From Lentzea sp. NBRC 105346 (GTDB taxonomy: Bacteria; Actinomycetota; Actinomycetes; Mycobacteriales; Pseudonocardiaceae), in contig NZ_BSTQ01000026.1 of assembly GCF_030269605.1 (NCBI RefSeq), positions 23,823 through 87,822 on the forward strand: a DNA stretch of 64,000 bases. The letters are read 5' to 3'. Both the position numbers and the translations under genes were made by a program. Below are positions 15,579-23,631 of the stretch, piece by piece (positions within the stretch are counted from its first letter, which is position 1; each line of letters starts with the position of its first letter). The notes below the pieces were generated by a model. The model did no database searches and was not told the DNA's origin. It worked only from the letters and a program-made list of their open reading frames with translations.

Positions 15579-15989
15579 GTGGAGGACACCCTGTTCAGCA
15601 TCACCGTCCGCGATCACGTCATGATCGCTCACAGCTTCCGAGGCGAGGTGTTCGGACCGGCGCAACGTCTGCATGGGGCAACGTTCCTTGTGGACGCGCG
15701 GTTCAAACGTCCCGACCTGGACGACGACAACATCGTGGTCGACATCGGACTAGCGACCGAACAGCTACACGCAGTGCTCTCCGAGTTCAACTACAGCAAC
15801 CTCGACGACGTACCCGCGTTCGCGGGAATCAACACATCGACCGAGTTCCTCGCGAAGCACATCGCGGACCAGCTCGCCGAACGCGTGCACGCGGGCTCGC
15901 TCGGTGAGGGCGCGCGCGGCCTCACCGCGATCGAGGTCACCCTGCACGAGTCCCACGTGGCCTGGGCATCGTACGAACGGCAGTTGTGA
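15579..15989 (+). CDS. 6-pyruvoyl-tetrahydropterin synthase (PTPS/QueD) homologue lacking the canonical metal site
   Basis: 136 residues if translated from GTG 15579. The only good ribosome-binding site (GGAGG, 15581-15585) sits 5 bp before CTG 15591, which gives the family-like start LFSITVRDH, so CTG 15591 (132 residues) may be the true start. T-fold features: VMIAHSFRGEVFGPAQRLHGATFLVD and the late TLHESHVAWASYE. The usual HGH of the zinc site reads HGA, and the protein has no cysteine, so the catalytic Cys is absent. The S. coelicolor homologue SCO6650 is, from memory, reported to lack zinc and PTPS activity. Confidence 0.85.
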   Translation: MEDTLFSITVRDHVMIAHSFRGEVFGPAQRLHGATFLVDARFKRPDLDDDNIVVDIGLATEQLHAVLSEFNYSNLDDVPAFAGINTSTEFLAKHIADQLAERVHAGSLGEGARGLTAIEVTLHESHVAWASYERQL

Positions 15990-16969
15990 TCCGCTTCGTC
16001 CTGCCCGGCGACATCGACGATGCCTCCGCTCCCAGCGGGGGCAACGTCTACGACCGGCGCCTGTGCGACGCGCTGGCGTTCGAGGAGGTCGCCGTCCCCG
16101 GCGCCTGGCCGCAGCCGGACGCAATCGCTTGCGCGGCCCTGGACCAGGCGCTGGGCGACATTCCGGACGGCGAGACCGTGCTGCTCGACGGCCTCGTCGC
16201 GTGCGGTGTGCCGGAGGTCGTCGTGCCGCACGCGCGACGCCTCAGGCTCGCCGTGCTGGTCCACCTGCCGCTGGCCGACGAGACCGGGCTCGACCCGCAC
16301 ACCGCGGCTCGCCTCGACGCCGCGGAGCGCGAGGTGCTGCGGGCGGCGAGCGCGGTCATCGCCACCAGTCCGTGGGCCCGGCGCCGCCTCGAGGAGCACC
16401 ACGGGCTCACCGGTGTGAACACCGTCACACCGGGCACCGATCCCGCCGCCCTCGCGCCGGGCACGGACGGCGTGTCGCGGCTGCTCTGCGTCGCGTCGCT
16501 GACCCCGCGCAAGGGCCAGGACGTGTTGGTGGAGGCGCTCCGGCCGCTCGTCGGCCTGCCGTGGACCTGCGAGCTCGTCGGTCCCGGTCACGCCGAGATC
16601 GACCGGCTGGACGGCCGGATCCGGGTCAGCGGCCCGCTGGTCGGCGCGGCCCTGGACGCCGCGTACGCGGCCGCGGACCTGTTCGTCCTGCCGTCGCGCG
16701 CGGAGACCTACGGCATGGTCGTCACCGAGGCGCTGGCGCGTGGAATCCCCGTGGTCGCGAGCTCGGTGCCGGACGCGCTGGGCCGCGGTGGCGTGCTCCT
16801 CCCGCCGGGTGATGCCGGCGCGCTGACCCGCGCGCTCCGGCGGTGGCTGACCGACGAGCAGCACCGGCGTGACCTGCGCCACCGCGCGCTGAAGCGGCGG
16901 GCCGAGCTGTCCACTTGGGACGAAACCGCGCGGGCGATGACGGAGGTGCTGGCTAGTCTGCGCGCATGA
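15986..16969 (+). CDS. GT4-family glycosyltransferase
   Basis: 327 residues. GT-B fold: an N-terminal half with SAPSGGNVYDRRLCDAL, and a C-terminal nucleotide-sugar half with LCVASLTPRKGQDVLVEAL, the FVLPSRAETYGMVVTEAL region carrying the E-x7-E motif, and GIPVVASSVPD. It would transfer a sugar from a nucleotide donor. The GTG start overlaps the PTPS-like stop by 4 bp, and the gene's own end overlaps the methyltransferase start, so the plus-strand half of the cluster is one tightly coupled operon. Confidence 0.88.
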   Translation: MIRFVLPGDIDDASAPSGGNVYDRRLCDALAFEEVAVPGAWPQPDAIACAALDQALGDIPDGETVLLDGLVACGVPEVVVPHARRLRLAVLVHLPLADETGLDPHTAARLDAAEREVLRAASAVIATSPWARRRLEEHHGLTGVNTVTPGTDPAALAPGTDGVSRLLCVASLTPRKGQDVLVEALRPLVGLPWTCELVGPGHAEIDRLDGRIRVSGPLVGAALDAAYAAADLFVLPSRAETYGMVVTEALARGIPVVASSVPDALGRGGVLLPPGDAGALTRALRRWLTDEQHRRDLRHRALKRRAELSTWDETARAMTEVLASLRA

Positions 16970-17766
16970 GCAATGAGGGATTCGCCCCGGAATGGTTGGC
17001 ACTGCGGGAGAAGGCGGACGCCGACGCGCGCGCGACGGAACTCCTCGACTACCTGCGTGACTCCATTTTGAACCGATCCGGGGTCTCGGTACGTGACCTG
17101 GGTTGTGGCACGGGATCGATGGGGCGATGGCTCGCCGGGAAGCTCAGCGGTGTGCGGCACGTGGTGCTGCACGACCGCGACCCCCGGCTGCTCGGGCTCG
17201 CGGAGGCGAGCATGAGCGCCCTTGGCATCACCGTGGAGACGCGTGAGGGCGACCTCGCCGCGCTGAAGGCGGACGACCTGGCGGGTGCCGATCTGGTGAC
17301 CTGCTCGGCGCTGCTGGACCTGCTCACCGCCGACGAGATGAACGCGTTGGCCGCCGCCTGCGTACATGGTGGTGTGCCCGCACTCTTCACGCTGTCCGTC
17401 GCCGGCCGGGTCGAGCTGACCCCGGCCGAGCCGCTCGACGCCGCGTTCCAGGACGCGTTCAACGCGCACCAGCGCCGCGTCGAGGGCGGGCGGAGGCTGC
17501 TCGGTCCGGACGCCCCCGAGGCCGCTGCGGAGGCGTTCGCCCAGCTGGGCGCGGACGTGCGCACGGCACCGAGTCCGTGGCGACTCGGCCCGGACCAGGC
17601 CGCTCTCACGGCGGAATGGCTGCGGGGCTGGGTCGGCGCGGCCGTCGAGCAGGAGCCGGAGCTGGCCGAACAGGCAGGGCCGTATCTGGAGCGCAGGCTG
17701 AGCGGTGAGCTGAACGCCGTCGTCCACCACATCGACTTGCTGGCGATACCGAGGGTGGACCGATGA
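16966..17766 (+). CDS. Class I SAM-dependent methyltransferase
   Basis: 266 residues. Motif I is VRDLGCGTGSMGRWL, followed by the acidic VLHDRDPRLLGLAEASM and LAGADLVTCSALLDLL. It starts with an ATGA overlap on the glycosyltransferase gene and overlaps the next gene by 4 bp. In this setting it probably methylates the cluster's small-molecule product or a glycosylated intermediate; the acceptor is unknown. Confidence 0.85.
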   Translation: MSNEGFAPEWLALREKADADARATELLDYLRDSILNRSGVSVRDLGCGTGSMGRWLAGKLSGVRHVVLHDRDPRLLGLAEASMSALGITVETREGDLAALKADDLAGADLVTCSALLDLLTADEMNALAAACVHGGVPALFTLSVAGRVELTPAEPLDAAFQDAFNAHQRRVEGGRRLLGPDAPEAAAEAFAQLGADVRTAPSPWRLGPDQAALTAEWLRGWVGAAVEQEPELAEQAGPYLERRLSGELNAVVHHIDLLAIPRVDR

Positions 17767-18980
17767 AGCGTTTCTGGCCGTGGCTGCGCCTGCTCCTCGC
17801 GGTCGCCGTACTGGCGGCGCTGGCGTGGAAGCTGGGCACCGGCGCGTTCGTGGACGGGCTGCGCGCGATCAACGCGTGGTCCGTGCTCGCCGCGCTGGGC
17901 ATCGGGTTCGCGACGACCGTGCTGAGCGCGTGGCGCTGGAGCGTCGTCGCGCACAACCTCGGTCTGCCGCTCTCGCTGCGCACGGCCGTCGCGGACTACT
18001 ACCGCGGCCTGTTCCTCAACTCGGTGCTGCCCGCCGGCGTGCTCGGTGACGTGCACCGCGCGGTCAACCACGGCCAGCAGTCCGGTGACGTCGGCCGTGG
18101 CGTGCGCGCCGTGGTGTTCGAGCGGTTCGCCGGCCAGATCGTGCTGATCGTCGTCGGCGTCGGCGTGCTGCTCACCCAGCGCACGCTGCCCGTCGACCTC
18201 GTGCCGAGCCGCGAGACCGTGCTGACCGCACTGGTGGTCCTGGGTGTCATGGTCACCGGCGCGGCGATGGTCGGCCGGGTGCGGCAGCTGCTGACGACGA
18301 CCTGGCTGGACGCGCGGGCCGGGCTGTTCTCGCGGCACGCGCTGCCGCGGGTCACGTTCTCCTCGGCCGCGACGATCGCCGGCCACATCGCGATGTTCTA
18401 CGTCGCGGCTCGTGTCGCGGGCTCCGAGGCGACGCTCGCGCAGCTCGTCCCGCTGTTCGTGCTGGCACTGCTGGTGATGGCGGTGCCGATCAACATCGGC
18501 GGCTTCGGCCCGCGCGAGGCGTTCCTGGCCGTCGCGTTCGGCGCGTCCGGGCTCGGCGCCGCGCAGGGCGTGACGACCGCGGTGGTCTACGGCGTGCTCG
18601 CGATGATCGCCAGCCTGCCGGGCGCTGTCACGCTGTTCCGCAAGCGGTCAGTGCCAGACGTCCAGGTAGTCGCGGAAGGCGTCGACGAGCGCGGCGAGCA
18701 GGTCCTCGCCCTTGCGGGCGGTGGCGAGCGAGGCACGGCCGATCACGCCGGACTCGGTGTACGGCCCCATGCCCTGCGTGAGCAGGAACCGGCGCGACCC
18801 GCCGTCGTGGTCGCTGGTCTCGTAACCGGGCCTGAGGACCTCCGGGTGCGCGTGCAGGAGGAGCGAGACCTCGAGCTCGCCGGCGTGCATGTCCTCGTAG
18901 GCCGAGGCCTCCAGGCCCGCGGCCTCGCGGACGGCCTCCCAGTCCTCGAAACCGGGGAAGAGCGCCATGCGGCCGCGTGA
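17763..18980 (+). CDS. YbhN/lysylphosphatidylglycerol-synthase-like membrane protein, 3' end overlapping the next gene
   Basis: 405 residues as read. Residues 1-297 are a typical multi-pass protein of the LPG-synthase transmembrane family (WRWSVVAHNLGLPLSLRTAV, then YYRGLFLNSVLPAGVLGD; later PINIGGFGPREAFLAVAF), proposed lipid transporters or flippases. After SLPGAVTLFRKRS the frame continues about 110 residues antisense through the creatininase gene. That tail is Val/Glu/Arg-rich and looks non-functional. Relatives end near LFRKR, so the natural stop seems lost or a base is wrong near 18650. Confidence 0.8.
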   Translation: MKRFWPWLRLLLAVAVLAALAWKLGTGAFVDGLRAINAWSVLAALGIGFATTVLSAWRWSVVAHNLGLPLSLRTAVADYYRGLFLNSVLPAGVLGDVHRAVNHGQQSGDVGRGVRAVVFERFAGQIVLIVVGVGVLLTQRTLPVDLVPSRETVLTALVVLGVMVTGAAMVGRVRQLLTTTWLDARAGLFSRHALPRVTFSSAATIAGHIAMFYVAARVAGSEATLAQLVPLFVLALLVMAVPINIGGFGPREAFLAVAFGASGLGAAQGVTTAVVYGVLAMIASLPGAVTLFRKRSVPDVQVVAEGVDERGEQVLALAGGGERGTADHAGLGVRPHALREQEPARPAVVVAGLVTGPEDLRVRVQEERDLELAGVHVLVGRGLQARGLADGLPVLETGEERHAAA

Positions 18981-19331
18981 CTCCTGGACCACGTTCTGCA
19001 GCACGTAGTTCCCGCCGTGCCCGTTGACGATCACGAGGTGCGGCACGCCCGAGCGTTCCAGTGACTCGGCGATGTCGGTGACGACCGAGTAGAGCGTTTT
19101 CGCCGAAATGCTCACGGTTCCGGGCCAAGCGGCGTGCTCGTGCGAACAAGAGATCGTGATGGGTGGCAGCAACAGGACCGGGTACGTGTCCGCGATCGCG
19201 CGCGCGATGGTGTTCGCGATGATCGTGTCGGTGGCGAGCGGCAGGTACCGGCCGTGCTGCTCGAAGCTGCCGACCGGCAGCACCGCCACGGTGCGGTCGA
19301 TGGCGTCCTCGGTGGTGTATGTGGGAATCAC
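18648..19331 (-). CDS. Creatininase-family amidohydrolase (ArfB/MftE-like)
   Basis: 227 residues with the metal-binding set of the family: E24 and H26 in GSFEQHG, D35 in LATDT, H105 in NGHGGN and E152 in DMHAGELE. Members hydrolyse C-N bonds in creatinine, in the mycofactocin precursor (MftE) and in archaeal FAPy (ArfB formamide hydrolase). Given the FAPy-type GTP cyclohydrolase in the same cluster, an ArfB-like deformylase is the most economical reading. The start overlaps the dehydrogenase stop by 4 bp (ATGA). Confidence 0.85.
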   Translation of the reverse strand: MIPTYTTEDAIDRTVAVLPVGSFEQHGRYLPLATDTIIANTIARAIADTYPVLLLPPITISCSHEHAAWPGTVSISAKTLYSVVTDIAESLERSGVPHLVIVNGHGGNYVLQNVVQESRGRMALFPGFEDWEAVREAAGLEASAYEDMHAGELEVSLLLHAHPEVLRPGYETSDHDGGSRRFLLTQGMGPYTESGVIGRASLATARKGEDLLAALVDAFRDYLDVWH

Positions 19332-20296
19332 GAGGCGGCACCGTACTCAATCCGGTGGCACAGCGCGGGAATCTCGCCGCTCGCCAGCTTGGGCATCACG
19401 TCGGGCAGCTCGTCGAAGCGGCTCGAACCGGTGATCAACGCGTCGAACACCGGGCTCTTCAGCAGGTCCAGCGCGAGCCCGAGCCGGTCGGCGTACGAGC
19501 GGTCCGGGCGCCCGACCGTGCCGACCTGGCTGCTGCGGATCGTCAGGCGGCGCGAGTGGAAGTTCTCACCCAGCGGCAGGGAGATCCGCCGGTCGCCGTA
19601 CCAGCTCAGCTCGACGACCGTGCCCTCCGCCTTGAGGAGCCGCAGCGACGTCTCCAGCCCGGCCTCGGTGGCACTCGCGTGGATGACGAGGTCGCGGCCC
19701 ACGGTGGCGTTCTGGGGGAGCGCGAAACCGATGCCCAGCCGGTCCGCCACGGCCTGGCGGGCCGGATCGGCGTCGACCAGTTCCACCCGTGCGCCGGGGA
19801 AGCCCGCGAGGACCGCCGCGACGCTGCAGCCGACCATCCCGCCGCCGACGACCGTGACGCGGTCGCCGATCAACGGTTTGGCGTCCCACAGCGCGTTCAC
19901 GGCCGTTTCGACGGTGCCCGCGAGAACCGCCCGTTCGGGTGGCACGTCGTCCGGCACGGGTGTGACGGCCGTCGCCGGGACGACGTAGTCGGTCTGATGT
20001 GGATAGAGGCAGAACACCGTGCGGCCTTTCAGGTCACCGGTTTCGACCACCCCCACGTTGAGGTATCCGTATTTCACCGGCCACGGAAAGTCACCCTCCT
20101 GGAAGGGGGCCCGCATCGAGTCGTACTGGTTCTCCGGCACTCGTCCTTGCCAGACAAGGGTTTCCGTGCCGCGGCTCACCCCGGAGAACAGGGTCCGCAC
20201 GACGACTTCACCCGGTTTCGGCTCGGGCAGCGTTTCGTCCCGAATCAAACCGTTTCCAGATGCATTGAGCCAGAATGCCCTTGCCGTACGTGTCAC
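19328..20296 (-). CDS. MDR-family zinc-independent-looking dehydrogenase
   Basis: 322 residues from GTG 20296, with GGAGG on the minus strand at 20309-20305. GroES-like half: PEPKPGEVVVRTLFSGVSRGTE. Rossmann half: VTVVGGGMVGCSVAAVLAG, then VELVDADPARQ. The usual structural four-Cys zinc lobe is not seen, and the early GVSRGTE resembles dehydrogenases acting on bulky cyclic substrates. It is coupled to the creatininase gene and divergent from the CDP-alcohol transferase with 43 bp between starts. Confidence 0.82.
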   Translation of the reverse strand: MTRTARAFWLNASGNGLIRDETLPEPKPGEVVVRTLFSGVSRGTETLVWQGRVPENQYDSMRAPFQEGDFPWPVKYGYLNVGVVETGDLKGRTVFCLYPHQTDYVVPATAVTPVPDDVPPERAVLAGTVETAVNALWDAKPLIGDRVTVVGGGMVGCSVAAVLAGFPGARVELVDADPARQAVADRLGIGFALPQNATVGRDLVIHASATEAGLETSLRLLKAEGTVVELSWYGDRRISLPLGENFHSRRLTIRSSQVGTVGRPDRSYADRLGLALDLLKSPVFDALITGSSRFDELPDVMPKLASGEIPALCHRIEYGAAS

Positions 20297-20339
20297 TTGA
20301 GGAACCTCCGAGAGCGGGGCACAGCCAAGAGGGGCACCG

Positions 20340-21080
20340 ATGATCACACTTCACCACAAGACCGGGCCGGTCGTGCAAGAGCAGGCCATCTGGGCCGGCG
20401 GGCAGTTCCTGTTGCTCGGCGTGCTCGGCGGGACGATCGGGCTGGGCGGGCTCGGGTGGGCCGCCGGTCTCGCGTACGGCTTCGCCACGTGGGCGCTGCT
20501 CAGCTACGCGCTGCAGCGGTCCGGCACGTCGCTCGGCCCGGCCGACCGCGTGACCCTCGGCCGCGGGCTGCTCGTCGGCGCGGTCACCGCGCTCGTGGCC
20601 GACCGTGCGGACGAGGGCATCCCGACCACCATCGTCGTCACGTTCGCCGCCATCGCGCTGGCGCTGGACTTCGTGGACGGCCAGGTCGCCCGCAGGACCG
20701 GGACCGCCTCCCGGCTCGGCGCGCGGTTCGACATGGAGGTCGACGCGTTCCTCATCCTGGTGCTGAGCGCGTACGTGGCGCTGTCGTTCGGGCCGTGGGT
20801 GCTCGCGATCGGAGCCATGCGGTACGTGTTCGTGGCATTCTCCTGGAAGCTGCGCTGGATGCGCGGTTCGCTCCCGCACTCGATGGCCCGCAAGACCGTG
20901 GCCGCGGTGCAGGGAATCGTGCTCGTCGTCGCGGCCTCCGGCGTCTTCCCGTTCGGTGCCGTGCTGGTCGCGCTCGCGCTCGCGTCGCTCGTGTGGTCGT
21001 TCGGCCGCGACGTGCTCTGGCTCTGGAACGCTCGAGTGGCGGCGCCCTCGGCAACGGTGGAAGGATCTGTCCGTGTCTGA
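20340..21080 (+). CDS. CDP-alcohol phosphatidyltransferase family membrane enzyme
   Basis: 246 residues with several membrane helices and the invariant motif D-G-x2-A-R-x8-G-x3-D-x3-D seen as DFVDGQVARRTGTA followed by SRLGARFDMEVDAF. Such enzymes move a phosphatidyl or similar group from a CDP-linked donor to an alcohol, in the membrane. It gives the cluster a plausible step for attaching a polar head group to a lipid. It overlaps the DoxX gene by 8 bp. Confidence 0.88.
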   Translation: MITLHHKTGPVVQEQAIWAGGQFLLLGVLGGTIGLGGLGWAAGLAYGFATWALLSYALQRSGTSLGPADRVTLGRGLLVGAVTALVADRADEGIPTTIVVTFAAIALALDFVDGQVARRTGTASRLGARFDMEVDAFLILVLSAYVALSFGPWVLAIGAMRYVFVAFSWKLRWMRGSLPHSMARKTVAAVQGIVLVVAASGVFPFGAVLVALALASLVWSFGRDVLWLWNARVAAPSATVEGSVRV

Positions 21081-21486
21081 TCAGGCAGCGCAGTCCACGG
21101 GTGCGCGCATCGGGAACATCGCGCTCTGGGCGCTTCAGATTCTGCTGGCCGCCTACTTCGTGTACAGCGGCTTCATGTTGTTCGGCGATGGTCTCGTGCG
21201 GAAGTTCGACGAGATCGGCTTCGGGCAGTGGCTCCGATACCTCACCGGTGTGCTCGAGATTCTCGGTGCGCTGGGGCTGCTGATTCCCCGGCTGTGCGGG
21301 CTCGCCGCGCTGGGGCTGGTCGGGATCATGGTCGGCGCCGTCGGCACCGAGCTGTTCCTGCTGGCGCACGGCGACGCGAAGCTGCCCGCGCTGCTCGGTC
21401 TCGTGGCGCTCGTCATCGCGTACTTCCGCCGCGACACCATCCAGTACCTCTTCGCCCTCGTCACGCGCACCGAGCGCTCAGCCTGA
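21073..21486 (+). CDS. DoxX-family membrane protein
   Basis: 137 residues from GTG 21073, inside the end of the preceding gene. Four membrane helices, with the DoxX-type pattern LLAAYFVYSGFMLFGDGL then LTGVLEILGALGLLIPRL. The function is not settled; family members are often tied to redox or respiratory membrane processes. It is likely the last gene of the cluster's second plus-strand unit. Confidence 0.8.
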   Translation: MSDQAAQSTGARIGNIALWALQILLAAYFVYSGFMLFGDGLVRKFDEIGFGQWLRYLTGVLEILGALGLLIPRLCGLAALGLVGIMVGAVGTELFLLAHGDAKLPALLGLVALVIAYFRRDTIQYLFALVTRTERSA

Positions 21487-21569
21487 CGGGCTAAGCCGGA
21501 CACTCCGGCACGAGCCGGGCGCTTGCTGGCAGGATGGTGTGATCAGGTGCGCGTGAAGAGGTGGTCACC

Positions 21570-22082
21570 GTGACGAGTCCGTTCTCCGCTCAGAACCGGC
21601 CGGGTGTCCCGCCGCGCCTGCCCACGCCGCCGACGGGCTGGCCGGTCGGCTCGTACGCCACCTACGAGGAGGCGCAGCGGGCCGTCGACTTCCTCGCGAT
21701 GGAGGACTTCCCGGTCCAGGACGTCACGATCGTCGGCGTCGACCTCATGCTCGTCGAGCGGGTCACCGGGAAGCTGACCTGGGGCCGCGTGCTGGCGACC
21801 GGTGCCGCCTCCGGCGCCTGGTTCGGCCTGTTCGTCGGGCTGCTGCTGACGCTGTTCAGCACCACGCCCGGCGTGAACCCCGGTCCGGTGCTGGTCGGCC
21901 TGGTCACGGGTGTCTTCTTCGGATTGGTATTCGCCGCCGTCGGGTACGGGTCGGCTCGCGGCAAGCGGGACTTCCAGTCCGCCAGCCAGCTGGTCGCCGG
22001 CCGATACGACGTGCTGTGTCAGCCTTCCTCGGCCGAACGCGGGCGTGACCTGCTCGCCAAGCTGGCCATGCGGCCCAACTAG
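21570..22082 (+). CDS. General-stress-protein-17M-like membrane protein
   Basis: 170 residues from GTG 21570; a GTG at 21561 directly abuts the AAGAGG site and leaves no spacing. The N-terminal GSP17M/YflT-like part has SYATYEEAQRAVDFLAMEDF. Two membrane helices with glycine zippers (ATGAASGAWFGLFVGLLLTL; LVGLVTGVFFGLVFAAVGYG) follow. It is the positional homologue of Rv1234, just upstream of the trehalose importer in mycobacteria. The role is unknown. The stop codon lies inside the left arm of an inverted repeat. Confidence 0.78.
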   Translation: MTSPFSAQNRPGVPPRLPTPPTGWPVGSYATYEEAQRAVDFLAMEDFPVQDVTIVGVDLMLVERVTGKLTWGRVLATGAASGAWFGLFVGLLLTLFSTTPGVNPGPVLVGLVTGVFFGLVFAAVGYGSARGKRDFQSASQLVAGRYDVLCQPSSAERGRDLLAKLAMRPN

Positions 22083-22190
22083 TGGCGCGTGACTCGCAAC
22101 GTTGACGGTGAATCCACGCTCAGCGGGACGCCTCGCGGCACCGGCCCCACGCGCAGATTCCCACGGCAACGTCGCGAGCCACGCCACTAG
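22079..22190. repeat. 112-bp imperfect inverted repeat
   Basis: Outer arms CTAGTGGCG (22079-22087) and CGCCACTAG (22182-22190) are perfect. The next 16 bp, GTGACTCGCAACGTTG (22089-22104), pairs at 14 of 16 positions with 22167-22182. It begins within the stop codon of the preceding gene, like the other two long palindromes of this window that follow plus-strand genes. Confidence 0.8.
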
Positions 22191-22239
22191 ATCTTTCCCC
22201 ATAAAGATCGACGAAAGTAACGATTGGTTCTGAATCGTT
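22190..22239. promoter_or_regulatory. Two operator-like inverted repeats upstream of lpqY
   Basis: GATCTTT (22190-22196) and AAAGATC (22203-22209) form one inverted repeat. AACGATT (22219-22225) and AATCGTT (22233-22239) form another with a 7-bp spacer. They lie 136-185 bp before the lpqY start, in the only sizeable gap before the operon, so they may bind a sugar-responsive regulator. No regulator gene is adjacent. Confidence 0.5.
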
Positions 22240-22374
22240 GCTCCGGTTGGTTGCGGCTCCTGATCACCAGGCCTAGGTTCGTTGCACCGGTACGCCCGGT
22301 GCGGCCGGTGGCACGACGGGGTGCCGGGCTCAGCGGTCTGGCTCCTCCGTGTAGTCGGGAAGGAGGCAGGGCCG

Positions 22375-23631
22375 ATGAGGGGCGCGAAACGGCGCCGCAG
22401 GCTCGTAGCCGCAGTGGGGGCCGCCTTGGTGGCGGTGCCCGGAATAGCGGCGTGCGGGTCGGGTGGCGACGGGATCACCGTCAACGTCTACAAGTACAAC
22501 CAAGAGAACTTCCAGACGATCGTCGACAACTGCAACAAGAAAGCCGGCGGCAAGTACAAGATCGTCTACAACAAGCTGCCGCGTGAGGCCGATGGTCAGC
22601 GCGAACAGATGGTCCGCAGACTCGCGGCCGAGGACGACAGCATGGACGTCCTGGCGCTGGATGTCACGTGGACCGCCGAGCTGGCGAAAGCGGGCTGGAT
22701 CAAGGAGTTCACGGGTCAGGTCAAGTCGCAGGTGACGAACGGGACGTTGCAGACCCCGTTGGACACCGCGACGTACGAGGGCAAGCTCTACGGCGCCCCG
22801 GACAACACCAACGTGCAGCTGCTCTGGTACCGCGCGGACCTCGTCTCCTCCCCGCCGGAGACGTGGGACGAGATGATCAAGCAGGCCGAGGACCTGGTCG
22901 CACAGGGCAAACCGGGCCTGATCGTGGGGCAGGGCAAGCAGTACGAGGGCCTGGTCGTGCTGTTCAACACCCTGGTGAACTCCAACGGTGGCACGATCCT
23001 CGACGAGAACGGCACCAAGGCGATCGTCGACGACAAGGCCGTGGAAGCGTTGGCGGCGTTGAAGAAGCTCGCCACGTCCAAGGCGATCGACCCGTCCTTC
23101 TCCAACTCCACAGAGGACCCCGCGCGGTTGCTCATGGAGTCCGGCAAGGCCGCGTTCGAGCTCAACTGGCCGTACGTCTACGCGGCGGCACAGAAGAAGC
23201 CCGACTTCGCCAAGAACTTCAAATGGGCGCCCTACCCGTCCGTCGGTGGTGGGTCGTCCAAGGTGACCGTCGGTGGCATCAACTACGCGGTCAGCAACTA
23301 CACCAGGCACCCGGACGAGGCGTTCGACGCCGTGCTGTGCCTGCGCGGCGCGGAGAGCCAGAAGACCGCCGCCATCAAGGACGGTGTGCCACCGACCATC
23401 AAGGACGTCTACGACGACCCCGAGATGGCCAAGGCGTACCCGATGAAGGACGCGATCCTGGAGACGCTCGAGAACGCCAGCGTGCGGCCGCGCACCCCGG
23501 CGTACCAGAACGTCTCGACGGTGATCTCCACCGTCCTGTCGCCGCCGGGCAGCATCGACCCGAAGGCCACCGGGGACCGCTTGCGCACGGAACTGCAGAA
23601 CGCACTCGACTCCAAGGGGGTGCTGCCGTGA
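22375..23631 (+). CDS. lpqY: Trehalose-type ABC transporter substrate-binding lipoprotein
   Basis: 418 residues from ATG 22375, behind AGGAGG. Signal peptide MRGAKRRRRLVAAVGAALV ends in the lipobox IAAC, so the protein should be lipid-anchored outside the membrane. The body is an extracellular solute-binding protein family 1 fold (VTVGGINYAVSNYTRHPDEA near the hinge). With sugA, sugB and sugC behind it in the mycobacterial order, it most likely recycles trehalose; another disaccharide is possible. Confidence 0.88.
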   Translation: MRGAKRRRRLVAAVGAALVAVPGIAACGSGGDGITVNVYKYNQENFQTIVDNCNKKAGGKYKIVYNKLPREADGQREQMVRRLAAEDDSMDVLALDVTWTAELAKAGWIKEFTGQVKSQVTNGTLQTPLDTATYEGKLYGAPDNTNVQLLWYRADLVSSPPETWDEMIKQAEDLVAQGKPGLIVGQGKQYEGLVVLFNTLVNSNGGTILDENGTKAIVDDKAVEALAALKKLATSKAIDPSFSNSTEDPARLLMESGKAAFELNWPYVYAAAQKKPDFAKNFKWAPYPSVGGGSSKVTVGGINYAVSNYTRHPDEAFDAVLCLRGAESQKTAAIKDGVPPTIKDVYDDPEMAKAYPMKDAILETLENASVRPRTPAYQNVSTVISTVLSPPGSIDPKATGDRLRTELQNALDSKGVLP

